Shown one piece after another: positions 47,701 to 58,629 of a stretch of DNA of 64,000 bases; position 1 is the first letter of the stretch; each line of letters starts with the position of its first letter. The DNA comes from Warburgia ugandensis. Taxonomy: Eukaryota; Streptophyta; Magnoliopsida; Canellales; Canellaceae. A model generated the notes under the pieces. It saw only the letters and a list, made by a program, of their open reading frames with translations. It made no database searches and was not told where the DNA came from. The DNA lies in NCBI GenBank assembly GCA_035236585.1, contig CP141128.1, positions 52,751,257 through 52,815,256 on the forward strand, given 5' to 3'. A program made the position numbers and the translations under genes.

Positions 47701-49518
47701 TTGTCATATTCAATCCATGATCTCCCTGGATTTCATCATATTAACATTCATTCAATCCATCCCAAGGATCTGATCACACTTGATATCATTGATCAAGTGC
47801 ATCCCTTTGTATTTTTAGGATTTTTCTACCATAACGGGTATATCCCTTAATATATCTCAGATACGTCCAAATAAACCATAGATATCACTTTATTTCAATA
47901 GTATATGATTATTAAAATAGATTACTAAGATCTGATCACCTCAAATCTTGAAGATCTTGGAAATTGAAAACTTATTTCCTAAATACAAAAAGTTTCATAA
48001 GATATTTTCTCCATTTTATCATTTCATAAGAAACTAGAAGTTGTAAGATTTCTATAGCTTCTTTCCAATCTCAATTTGGAGTTCATATGACTCTTGAATT
48101 GAGTGTGGAAGTTCACAATCCATTCCTAGGGCCTAGATATGATCTGGGCCCATCGGAATGAATGGCCCAGATCATTCGGTCGTTCTATTGGAACGATTTA
48201 GCATGCTCGTGGCACACGTGGAAATGCCACTGCATGGCTAGTTTTTGTGCAGCATTTTGCAACGCATTTTGGGTACCCGATCCGATTGGGAGATTGGATA
48301 GTCTGTTCTAGACCATCCAATCAATCCCTCTCAATTGAGGGCCCAAAACATAATATAATTTTGTGAAAATTTTACCTTAGAGGTTTTGAACCCTTCTGGA
48401 TCAATTGGTAGGGTCAGATTTTCCATCTGAACCCTTAATAATCATGAATTGAAGGTTCTGATCTTTACTTTATTTTTACAATTTTTCACCCAAATCAAAT
48501 TACAATAAAATAAAAATTTTATTAAACAACAATAAATATGTCTAGAAAGTAGTTCCACCTACCTGATTGGAGAAAAACATTGGTCATATGGTCCAAATTA
48601 AGAGAATACCAGTTTTGATGATAAGAGAGCCCAAGATCCACTTGTCTTGTGATTTCTGTTGTTTGAACCGTTGGATCTTGACATTTCTTTAGGAGTTTTG
48701 TAGCTAATGTATGGTAGAAAATTTTATACAGTGAGATCTATGATATTTGATCTCGAACAGAGTGCCTAATTGAATTTATGTCTCTTGTTCTAATCTAGAG
48801 AGAGTTGAGAGAAAATAAAAGAGATATTTTGGGAGTTTTGGGATTTTGGGAATGGATCTATGTCTGGTTTTGTAGGGGAAGTTAAGATAATTTCGTGAGA
48901 ATTTTATGAACATTTTTAGAGGATTTTTTGGGGTGTATTTATAGTCATTTTGGGTCTTTTTTCATGATTATGTGTAATGATTATGGTTTATTTTTTATTA
49001 TTTAATTAGCATTGGATTCTCCACCACCACCTTTTTCTCCACTACTAGATGGTAGTGGTTTGACTCATGCTTTCATGTGGGCTGGTCATTGGATTACTTT
49101 TTAGGTCCCTTGTGGGCCCCACATAGTGTAAAGAGACCATTTTGCCCTTTATGTATAAAAATTAGAGTTTATTCCCATGATCTCTGAATTGAGCATACTT
49201 AGTGGCGTTGGATTTGTATTTCTTAGCACATTCTAAATTTTAATGTCTTAGATCTCGATTATGGGTAAATTTACTATTTTACCCTTTTGTCCATAAAATA
49301 AAGAAAATTAAGGATTTTTCATTCGAATTCAGAATTTGTCATGCTTACAATCATTCTGAAGGGTTCGCTGAGTTCAATCTCAATTATACATGTCTTATCC
49401 CTTGATTATACTCCTATAAGAAGTACATTCTAAATAACCCTAATATTCCAACCGAAAATTTCTAAAACTCAAACTTTATTGATTTTCTCAATCAATTACA
49501 AAAATTGGGGTTATTACA
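44745..49518 (-). repeat. Family C solo LTR (inner), inverted, 4.77 kb
   Basis: Plus-strand ends are TGTGATGACCTTGG and GGGGTTATTACA. The flanks are perfect CTACA repeats (44740-44744 and 49519-49523). The content is the inverted homologue of the outer C LTR, including the blocks near 49060 (CACTACTAGATGGTAGTGG) and 46740-46890. It therefore inserted into a copy of its own family in the opposite orientation and then lost its internal part. The region is non-coding; the frames at 45178-46148 have no domain. Confidence 0.9.
48936..48943 (-). promoter_or_regulatory. Likely TATA box of the inner C LTR
   Basis: The minus strand reads TATAAATA about 580 bp from the LTR start, matching 40982 in the outer copy. 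Confidence 0.62.
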
Positions 49519-49523
49519 CTACA

Positions 49524-50068
49524 CAAATAACATATATACTCTATGTTGAGATAACTCATGAGTAAATAAACATGATGGAATAATGACTGAGGTATGTATT
49601 CTTATATTAGTGAAGCAATATATTTTTGTATTTCTTACCAAGCATAGCTTATTGCGATATTGTAAATGTTTGAATGTTTACAATATCTCAGATACAGGGA
49701 AGGAGACTTAAGAAAGTAAAGCTTGAAGACTCAGAAGCTACAAGACTGATCAGAGTATTTTCCTTGAAGATTGTGCAATTTGCTTATGTACTTTGTAATT
49801 TGGATTGTATTTGGACAATGGATTGTAATTGTAATACAGGGGTTATGTAAGAGTGAACTACTAGATGATTCCTGGTATTCAATAAAATTTTATTTTATGC
49901 AAAATGTCTATGTGTATTATGTACATTAAGGTGAGACTTGCTTTTGATACAAACAAATTTAAAAGAAAATATTTTTTTCTACATTGTTTGCAAAAAAAAA
50001 ATACCATTAAGGGCCCTGCCTTTGAAAAATGTTTTACAAAATGTGTTACAAAAACCCGAGTCATCACA
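49524..50068 (+). repeat. Family C solo LTR (outer), right fragment
   Basis: This completes the outer LTR after the CTACA duplication of the inner copy. Its final 80 bp are inverted relative to 44745-44820, because both are LTR 3' ends. It ends GAGTCATCACA, followed by CCTCC. Confidence 0.88.
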
Positions 50069-50073
50069 CCTCC

Positions 50074-51023
50074 TCTCAAATTGAAATTCATGGAAGCCTC
50101 ATGGGTTCTATTTATAGATGTTTTCACTTCTTAAAAGGTGACCTAATGGCAAAAGAATGGTGGGATGAGGTAGGAAAAAGAATGGATAGGTAGGATGAGG
50201 TGTGGTGGTTGTTTAGGGTAATCATAATGAGGGAACATGGTGGGAAAGGTGGTAGGAAACGTTTTCATTTTTCTCCCATGCACGGAGAATCCTATAGGAG
50301 AAAGATGTGGTAGCTGGGATAGGAGAGAAAAGAGGGGTACCAATAATGATGGAAAGAGAGAAAAATAATGGCTCATAATTCTTCCTTTAATTTTGGCACT
50401 TTATGAGCATGACTTATTTGATTTTTGCTTTGAATTCTCCTAAAATCATGGATTTCCATAAAGCTTGGTTCAAATGACTTGATGGCTTGCTTTAAGGGCT
50501 CATTTGACTTGGCTTGATGACTCACCCCTTTGGCTTTGATGGCTTGGCTAGGATTCATGGCTCTCGTAGCGTATCACCTTCTTCATGGCTTGAGTGAATC
50601 CCATGCAAAGGTGGTGGACTTTACATGGCTTATGCATGGGCCTACTTTAGCCACCTTGACTTCTCCAATGCTTGACTTAAGGTAATCATGACTTTTGGTC
50701 TCATGTTGAAGTGATGACTTTGAGGCTTTCTATCAATATTTTGATATTGATCTTTAATGTTTATCTCGTTTGATATTGGCCATCACATCCTCATCTCTTT
50801 TCCTATATGAAGTAGAAAATCCTAATTAAATCCTATAAAAATATGATTAATCACATACTTACCTTGGATTAGCTTTTAGACCTACAAAATATCAAAATTT
50901 TGAGTTAACAGGTCAAAATTGCATGTGCTACAAATTTTAGTCAAAAACCCTAATTTAATGCTCTAAGTTATATCACATGGGTTACTAATTGGGTGGTTTT
51001 TATGAAAAATTGGATACCTATCA
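50074..51023 (-). repeat. B2 3' LTR, right fragment
   Basis: It matches 62214-63160 and includes a minus-strand TATAAATA at 50109-50116. The plus-strand end is ACCTATCA. A repeated TTACTAATTGGGTGGTTTT occurs just inside (50982) and just outside (51040) the end. The frames at 50143-50558 show no domain. Confidence 0.82.
50109..50116 (-). promoter_or_regulatory. Likely TATA box of the B2 LTR
   Basis: The minus strand reads TATAAATA in the context ATCTATAAATAGAACC. The other B2 LTR has the same box at 62254-62261. Confidence 0.62.
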
Positions 51024-51641
51024 TAGTCCCCAACCAGCATTTTACTAATTGGGTGGTTTTCATAAGATGTACTTGTCACTCAGAAAGGTGTACTCTCATT
51101 AATATGTGAGCAGAATGTTGTTCGTCACATCCAAAAGTCTCACATATTTCATACATACGAACGATAACTTAAAAAGAATGATAATGGTCTCATGAAAGGA
51201 TATCAACTATTAAGAATGTTACACTCTACTCAACTCTCTATTTATTTATAACCATATCCAAGCCAGACTACTCCTAGGATCAAGTTAGGACTTCTATTAG
51301 GATGGAATGTAAGGTTAGGTAAGTGTTATCGAAAGAACAGATATAAAGGTAAACAAAGGTTGTTTGGAAAATATGTAAAGGTCTTTTATCCCTGTCATCA
51401 CAACTTTTGATTTTTCTTTGCAAGAGTGAGCATTCTTCTCTTTATATATAACCTTTTTGAACTTTTTCTTCTTTTTCACCATTTTAATGTTCATATATTG
51501 AATTGTATTGTTCATACTTTTTTATTCTTAAGATGTTCTTCAATCTTCTCTACATATTTCCCAAACAAATGGATAATGGATATATAATTAGGTTTCAATA
51601 TATGTAAAGTTTGTTTGGCTAATAAAGAAAAGGTTGATATG
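51024..51641 (-). mobile_element. B2 internal region, 3' end
   Basis: It begins with a minus-strand purine-rich stretch (GGTTGGGGACTA, 51024-51035), a likely polypurine tract. The remaining 600 bp are AT-rich with no recognised coding sequence. It ends at the ATATG duplication of Element 3 (51637-51641). Confidence 0.6.
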
Positions 51642-54482
51642 TGTTACGACCCGGGTTTTACATGATGTAAATTTCATAAAAAGGCGAAATCTCTTGCTTT
51701 AGAAATATGAAATGCATGAAAATCTTTTGTTTTGGAAAGCAATCTTTTGTATAAAACCCCGAGTGTCAAAACACATTTTCAAAATTATATAGCCATGGCA
51801 TAGTTTTAAATCAACTCTATTCCCAAGAAAGTGTTAGTCACAGTCCCAACTACAGAGAGTAACTACAATCAAGTAACATTCACTAAAAGATAAGGTAGGG
51901 GTTTACTTACTTGTACTTAATTTGGATGTTCTCTATCATGGGTGTATCTTGTCCTTAAGTGTATACTTGTATCTGAAAAATGTTAAGGATTGGGTGAGTA
52001 TACGTTATACTAAGTAGGAGTCTATCACTACTAGTTTTACAATGCATGCTATGTGTTAAACTATGTGTTCTTTAAACCATGTGCATGTTTGAACACTCAT
52101 GTTCAATATCGACATTAAAGGCCATTTTCAAAATAGAATACTGAAGACTTAAAGAATCGCATAATCCAAGTCGAAAGTAACATAGATATCATGAAAATAT
52201 ACTATAATATGCATAAGATGCTCATCTGAATCCAACTCATGGATCAATGGTCGACCATACTTATGTTATGCCATATGCAATGCAAGTAAATCCTCAAAAA
52301 CATAGGGCACACTATGCCCACGACCTCATCGCCGTGTGGTCCCTAGGTACCTAGGGACTCTCGGTCATAGCCTCCACGGGGCATATGACACTTCGATCAA
52401 GTGCTGTGACACCAGTGGTAGTCCTCGTTACCACTCAGCAATCGAAGTAAGGATAAGCCTTTTTGGCGTTGTACCCTTTCCACCTATAGTGGTAGAGGCT
52501 GGGAGGCCACCCTGAACCTCTCGGCATAGCGCCCACAAGTTTACTAGCCCAAAAGCATCTAAAGATAAAGCTAAAGCTCAATCATCGCAAATCATGCAAT
52601 TTATGCAATCGGTTGCAAAACAGGCATGCAATGCATAAAATCTGCTCATGCTAGTATTGCATTCAAAGTCATAACCCTGCTTAGAAGCCTGCCAACCTAG
52701 AAGCCTGCCAGCCTAGAAGCCTGTCAGCTCTCTCTGGCCCGCCCTCATCAGCCTGCCCTCATCGGCCAAGGCTACACTTTTCAAAACATGTGTATGCATG
52801 TATCATGCAGACAAGAATCCTTTTTCAAAACATGTATATGCATGTAACACATGTCTTAGTAATATATGCGCAATGTATTTTTCATATGTATGCTAAGTTC
52901 ATTTATGAAATCAATTCATGCTAAATAGGTCAAGTGCATAAGGATGTAACATAAGTTTATATGATATACGCATAAAGACAGGACATGTAACTTTAAAACT
53001 TAAAACATGCATTAGAAAAGCAACCATGACTCAAAACATGCATTCTTAAAGCATCATGGGTTCTTGTTAAAATTCTAGTAGTGATAGAACACTTGCCTGG
53101 TTTGATCGCACTAGTCCCCTTGTCCTCATACGTTCTGAGACATGGTTTAGGGGAAAAGGTCAGCTTAGCCTATTTCTATAGGTTCTAGAATAATTTACCT
53201 CACTACTTAGGCATTAAGGGTTCATTCCCATGCCCAAGGACCTCCTAAGGTCCCTAACTGGGCCTTGGTGTAGTCAGGTTTGCAAAGATTTAGTGGCCCA
53301 TGCCACTATCATGGTTTAAGGGTCATGCCAGCCTTAGATAGGGCCTTGATTAGATATTTTATGGTTTGGGTGTGTCCGCGCCATCGATACGGACACAACG
53401 CCTCTTGCGGCGCCTCAATCGGGGTCCTAGAACTCGAGTTATGGGTGTTTTAGTGTTAAGAGTACATAGAAGGCCCAAAACGGCCCTGTGTCACTGCTCC
53501 CAGGACGCAGGTGCGTCCTGGTCGAGCAGTGACCGGCCTGTACGTGCGGTCGCACGCTCCTGGGCTTCCTCAGGCTACGTGTTCCGCTTATGGAGAACGC
53601 ACGACATCATCATCGCAGGTCCCACACGAGGCGGGCGCCCGGGACGCTAATGTGTCCTGCTTCAACGGTGCACGCCCCATAGGGCGCATCTGCCAACGCA
53701 CTGGGCCTCCGCCCTTGTTTTCTTTTGCGGGCGCATCCATGGACGCACCCGTCAGCTTTTCCTTAAAACGCACAGTTGCGTTTTGGTTCTGTGGTAACCT
53801 GGGCGTCCTTGGGATGCACCTTCCCAGGGTCTGTTGTGGCTCCCTAGAGCCCCATTTTGCATGGTTTCTCATGCAAAAAATTAGGGAAATTCATCCTAAG
53901 ACTGAGGGGGAGATGGGTTTGGAGTTGTTTAAGGCATACCTGGTTCGTGACTGGGTTTTTTCCACATTTTCTCCTCTTGCCTGCCACTCCGAGATTGGTT
54001 TTTCCTAGGTTTTTGGGATGCCATTGGAGGCGGCCAAGAGCTCTATTTATAGAGCTTAAAGAGGGTTTTGGAGGGGGTTTCCACCGCCATGGAATGGTGG
54101 TGGAGAAACCTCTAGAATGGCTGTGTTTTCCCCCCTACACACCGGTATTCTAGAATGGCGGTGATGCAATACGTTTGGGAAGAAGGGGGTGCCCATATCA
54201 AAACAGGTCCCTGTTTTCTCAGGCCAATCCGTTTTTAAATTTATTACTATTTTGCCTTTGAACTTCAAAGGGCCATAACTTGCTCATTTTAACTCTGTTT
54301 TGGGTGGTTCTGGTCTTGTTGGATTACTTTTTCTAAGATGCACCTAAGGGTACCATTCTAAGGACCAAATTTATGGGTCTAGTCAGGGTGTACAATGAAA
54401 TGACCAAAATACCATCATCTCAAAAAGTGAACTTTTCATTACTAACTTGGGATTTCAAGGTTACAAAAATGGTGTCATTACA
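51642..54482 (-). repeat. Element 3, 3' LTR (2.84 kb)
   Basis: Plus-strand ends are TGTTACGACCCGGG and GTCATTACA. It is homologous to the Element 2 LTR but has an extra segment at about 52680-52775 with three copies of CCTAGAAGCCTGCCAG-like sequence. A minus-strand TATAAATA is at 54044-54051. The frames at 53366-54268 lie in its GC-rich block and have no domain. Confidence 0.92.
54044..54051 (-). promoter_or_regulatory. Likely TATA box of the Element 3 LTR (also at 58186-58193)
   Basis: The minus strand reads CTCTATAAATAGAG, identical in context to Element 2. The 5' LTR copy at 58186-58193 is retained, so the promoter of this element is structurally present although much of the LTR's 3' part is gone. 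Confidence 0.68.
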
Positions 54483-54496
54483 TTCTTACCCCCTTA
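54483..54496 (-). other. Polypurine tract of Element 3
   Basis: The minus strand reads CCTAAGGGGGTAAGAA before the LTR start TGTAAT, as in Element 2. Confidence 0.82.
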
Positions 54497-54540
54497 GGGG
54501 AATTTCACACCTAAAATTCTACAATATATATAGTCAAAAA

Positions 54541-55306
54541 ATCTCGGGGTACTTTTCTCGCATTTCTGACTCCGGTTCCCAAGTCTCTTTTTCCATGTGC
54601 GCATTTCTTCCAATCGAGGGTTCAAGGAGGATCCTAAGGACTTTTGGATGGACTTCCAGAGTTGTGAAGTGAAGTGGCTACCCCTATCTGAAGTGATGCC
54701 ATGTAAACTCACTATCTCTTTGATGTATAACTGAGATAGGTTGTCACTGGATTGGGTATGGCATATAGGAAGGAAATGGGCTGTCTTAGTCAATCTATCA
54801 ACTATTACCCAGATCATGTCATGACCCTTAGAGGTCCTGGGTAAACCTACGATGAAGTCCATGGTAATATGATCCCATTTCCATTCGGGTAACTCAAGGG
54901 GTTGTAACAATCCCGCAGGTCTTTGATGTTTGGCCTTTACTTATTGACATGTTAAACACTTTGCCACAAATTTTCCTATGTCTCTTTTCATACCATCCCA
55001 CCAATATTGTCTCTTTAAGTCTTGATACATCTTAGTTCCTCCCAGGTGTATAGTATACTTAGACCGATGATCCTCTTTTAAGATTTCTTGTCTTAATTCT
55101 TCATTAGTCGGTACCACTAATCTTCCTTGCATGTAAACGCTACCATCTTCCCCTTTAGTAAACCCTGGTTTTCCTATTAAAGCTTGTATGTCTGGATCCC
55201 CTTGCTGTGCTTGCTTAACCTTTTCATTAACAGCCGACTTTATCGTTAGACCTTCCATAATGATCTTGCGCTTACTTATGTATGGTTTCCATCTCAAATC
55301 TGCCAC
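54541..55306 (-). pseudogene. Element 3 integrase, truncated, fused to chromodomain tail
   Basis: The zinc-binding module (55306-54941) shows HRSKYTIH and KCLTCQ and ends at a TAA. The core then runs from [19 protein letters not shown] through [14 protein letters not shown] and [13 protein letters not shown] to KSLGSSLN. There the sequence jumps into the last codons of the chromodomain segment in another frame ([18 protein letters not shown]). The catalytic glutamate (DGQSE in Element 2), the integrase C-terminus and nearly the whole chromodomain are deleted, about 0.7 kb. Two of the three DDE residues remain. Confidence 0.88.
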
Positions 55307-56120
55307 TTCCTGAAGGTAAGGTAAGGACAGGTGCTATAGTTAACCTTCTCTTTAGTTTCTGGAAGCTTTCCTCACATTTATCAGTCCATTCAAATCTAGT
55401 GTCTTTCCTGGTCAGCTTAGTTAAAGGTAAAACAATTCGTGAAAAACCCTCGATGAATCTCCTGTAATATCCTGCAAGTCCTAAGAAGCTTCTTATTTCT
55501 GTGACTGTCTTAGGTCTTTCCCATTTCTGTACTGATTCAACCTTAGTGGGGTCGACTGCTATGTCATCTTGAGAAATAATGTGGCCTAAGAACTTAACCT
55601 TTTCCAGCCAAAACTCACACTTACTGAATTTTTCATATAACTTGTGTGCTCGTAGGGTGCTTAATGTTATCCTTAGATGTTCCTTATGGTCTTCAGGAGT
55701 TTCTGAATATATCAAGATATCATCCACAAATACTATGATGAATTTGTCCAAGTACACCTTGAGCACCCTATTCATGAGATCCATAAACGCGACTGGAGCA
55801 TTAGTTAAACCAAAGGACATTACACTGAATTCATAATGGTTGTATTGAGTCCTGAAGGCTGTCTTGGGGATATCTTCTTCTCTAACTCGAAGTTGATGGT
55901 AGCCGGATCGTAGATCAATCTTAGAGAAGACTCTGGCTGACTGAAGTTGATCGAAAAGATCATCAATTCAGGGAAGGGGGTACTTATTCTTAATGGTGAC
56001 CCTATTTAGCATCTGATAGTCTACGCATAATCTCATGGAGCCATCCTTTTTCTTAACAAAAAGGACTGGAGCTCCCCACGGAGATACGCTAGGCCATATG
56101 AACCCTTTGTCAAGTAGGTC
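55272..56120 (-). pseudogene. Element 3 reverse transcriptase, RNase H deleted
   Basis: The segment carries the RT motifs of Element 2 including the FVDD box (55719-55730) and [12 protein letters not shown], then [14 protein letters not shown]. There RNase H is missing: the DNA passes directly to the start of the integrase linker, losing about 0.4 kb. A TGA at 55968-55970 replaces the CGA of Element 2 (15167-15169) in YPLPRIDD, and a TAG stands at 56121-56123. In turn, this copy keeps CGA at 55887-55889 and CAG at 56127-56129, where Element 2 has stops. Confidence 0.9.
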
Positions 56121-56993
56121 CTATAACTGGGTCTTCAATTCTTTTAGTTCTGCAGGAGCCATTCGGTAAGGAGCTTTGGAAATAGGGGAAGTACCGAGTA
56201 TAAGGTCAATGGTAAACTCAATTTCTCTTGGTGGGGGTAGACCTAGTAAGTCCTCAGGGAATACGTTAGGAAATTCTTGGACAACCTCGACATCCTCCAG
56301 CTTTGGTTGGGGACTCTCGACAAATTCAATCTTGGCTAAGAAGAAGGGACATCCCTGAGCAATGTGCTTAACTGCTTTCATGGCAAAAATAACACACGCT
56401 CCAGAATAATCCGTTCTTCCTTGGAGGGTGAAAGTGTCACGTTTCTGGCGGCAATCAACAAAGGCTTGATGAAGGGCTAGCCAGTCCATTCCTAGGATGG
56501 CATCGAAGTCATTCATATCTAAGTGAATGAGATTGGCATGTAGCAAATGATCTTTGACCAGAACGGGGACATCTTGGAAATAAGAATAGGTGGGAAGTGC
56601 CTGGCCTACAAGAGTCATGACTTCTCGAGTGAAGTCCAGGTCCTGTGGTATAATGTCCAAGGTTGCTGCAAACTCCTGGGATATGAATGAATGAGTGGAG
56701 CTTGTATCGAATAGAACTTTAGCAGGTGTATCATAGATAGAAAGAATACCTTCAACTACTGCATTTGAAGCCTGAGCTTGACTGGAAGTGAGGGAAAAGA
56801 CACATCCTTGGCTCTTTGGAACCTGATCTTCTTTACACTCTTCAACTTTCCTTTTAGGACAATTCCTAACAAAATGTCCTAATTCTCCACAAGTATAGTA
56901 AGTGATGTTGAAATTGGGACAAGAATCCTTTTTCAAAACATGTATATGCATGTAACACATGTCTTGGCAATATATGCGCAATGTATTTTTCAT
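56121..56993 (-). pseudogene. Element 3 LTR-knuckle-protease fusion frame (290 codons)
   Basis: This is the longest protease-containing open frame in the window. The first about 24 codons come from LTR DNA (MKNTLRIYCQDMCYMHIHVL). A deletion junction at 56918-56921 then joins a gag zinc knuckle (YYTCGELGHFVRNC, whose first cysteine is Tyr) and the retropepsin-like protease (VLFDTSSTHSFISQEF at about 56715; FDAILGMDWLALHQAFVDC), and it ends in the RT linker KELKTQL. As in Element 2 the active site is D-T-S-S instead of D-[ST]-G-[AS]. The frame is a product of deletion, and there is no sign it is a used gene. Confidence 0.88.
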
Positions 56994-58624
56994 ATGTATG
57001 CTAAGTTCATTTATGAAATCAATTCATGCTAAACAGGTCAGGTGCATAAGGATGTAACATAAGTTTATATGATATACGCATAAAGACAGGACATGTAACT
57101 TAAAGACTTAAAACATGCATTAGAAAAGAAACCATGACTCAAAACATGCATTCTTAAAGCATCATGGGTTCTTGTTAAAATTCTAGTAGCGATAGAACAC
57201 CTGCCTAGTTTGATCGCGCTAGTCCCCTTGTCCTCGTACGTTCTTGGACATGGTTTAGGGGAAAAGGTCAGCTTGGCCTATTTCTATAGGTACTAGAATA
57301 GTTTACCTCACTACTTAGGCATTAAGGGTTCATTCCCATGCCCAAGGGCCTCCTAAGGTCCCTAACTGGGCCTTGGTATAGTCAGGTTTCAAAGATTTAG
57401 TGGCCCCGTGCCACTATCATGGTTTAAGGGTCATGTTAGCCTTATATAGGGGCTTGATCAGGTATTTTATTATTTGAGTGTGTCCACGCTATCAATACGG
57501 ACACAACACCTCTCGCGGCGCCTCAATCGGAGTCCTAGAACTCAAGTTATGAGTGTTTTAGTGTAAAGTGTACATAGAAGACCCAAAACGGCCCTGTGTC
57601 ACCGCTCCCGGGATGCACCTGCGTCCTGGTCGAGCGGCGACCGGCCCGTACCTATGGTCACACGCTCCTAGGCTTCCTCAGGCTGCAAGTTCCACTTATG
57701 TAGAACACACTGAGTCATTGTCGCAGGTCCCACACGAGGCAGGCGCCTGGGATGCTAGTGCGTCCCGTGTCAGCGGCGCACGCCCCACAGGGCGCGTCTG
57801 CCGATGCACCGAGCCTCCGCCCTTGTTTTTGTTTGCGGGTGAGTCCATGGACACGCCCGTCGGCTTTTCCTTTAACGCACGGTTGCATTTTGGTTCCGTG
57901 GTAACCTGGGCATCCTCGGGACGCCCTAGTTCGACCATGTCAAACCAGTACGCCCCAGGCACCTTCTCTGGGTCTGTTGTGGCTCCCTAAAGCCCCGTTT
58001 TGCATGGTTTCTCATGCAAAAACTTAAGGAAATTCATCCTAAGACTAAAGGGGAGATGGGTTTGGAGTTGTTTAAGGCGTACCTAGTTCGTGGGTGGGTT
58101 TTTTCCACATTTTCTCCTCTTGCCTGCCACTCCGAGATTGGTTTTTTCAGGGTTTTGGGCTACCATTAGAGGCACCCAAGAACTCTATTTATAGAGCTTA
58201 AAGAAGGTTCTAGAGGGGGTTTCCACCACCATGGAATGGCAGTGGGGAAACCTCCAGAATGGCGGTGTTTCCCTCCCTACACACCGACATTCTAGAATGT
58301 TGATGATGCAATACGTTTGGGAAGAAGGGGGTGCCCATATCAAAATGGGTCCCTATTTTCTCAGGCCAATCCATTTTTAAATTTATTACCATTTTGCCCT
58401 TGAACTTCAAAGGGCCATAACATGCTCATTTTAACTCTGTTTTGGGTGGCTCTGGTCTTGTTGGATTCCTTTTTCCAAGACGCACCTAAGGGTACCATTC
58501 TAAGGACCAAATTTCTGGGTCCTGTTTGGGTGAACAGTGAAATGACCAAAATACCCTTATCTCAAAAGGTGAACTTTTCATTACCAACTAGGGATTTCAA
58601 GGTTACAAAAATGGAGTCATTACA
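56918..58624 (-). repeat. Element 3, 5' LTR, truncated
   Basis: It matches 52810-54482 closely, with scattered single-base changes, and lacks the 1.17 kb equivalent to 51642-52809. The four bases GACA at 56918-56921 occur in both parental sequences (Element 2 internal 16141-16144 and LTR 52810-52813). It ends GTCATTACA, followed by ATATG. Confidence 0.9.
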
Positions 58625-58629
58625 ATATG

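Larger units (their letters stand above)
51642..58624 (-). mobile_element. Element 3: Tekay-like chromovirus, deletion derivative
   Basis: Perfect ATATG repeats (51637-51641 and 58625-58629) bound the element. It is a relative of Element 2 with a complete 3' LTR (51642-54482), partial integrase, RT, protease and one knuckle, and a truncated 5' LTR (about 56918-58624). Four segments are missing relative to Element 2: most of gag with the primer site and the inner 1.17 kb of the 5' LTR, the N-terminal gag, RNase H, and integrase C-terminus with most of the chromodomain. It cannot be autonomous. Confidence 0.92.

Noticed and set aside
44745..50068. Inverted ends TGTGATGACC and GAGTCATCACA suggesting a DNA transposon with terminal inverted repeats
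   Set aside because: The two ends belong to two different LTRs of one family. Each has its own partner end and its own target duplication (CTACA for the inner, CCCCC/CCTCC for the outer).
53366..54268. Frames of 94-165 residues on both strands
   Set aside because: They lie in the GC-rich block of the Element 3 LTR and are not kept intact in the 5' LTR copy (57568-58410).
56121..56993. Possible host aspartic protease gene
   Set aside because: It is collinear with Element 2 gag-protease, lies between retrotransposon boundaries, and starts in LTR sequence across a deletion.
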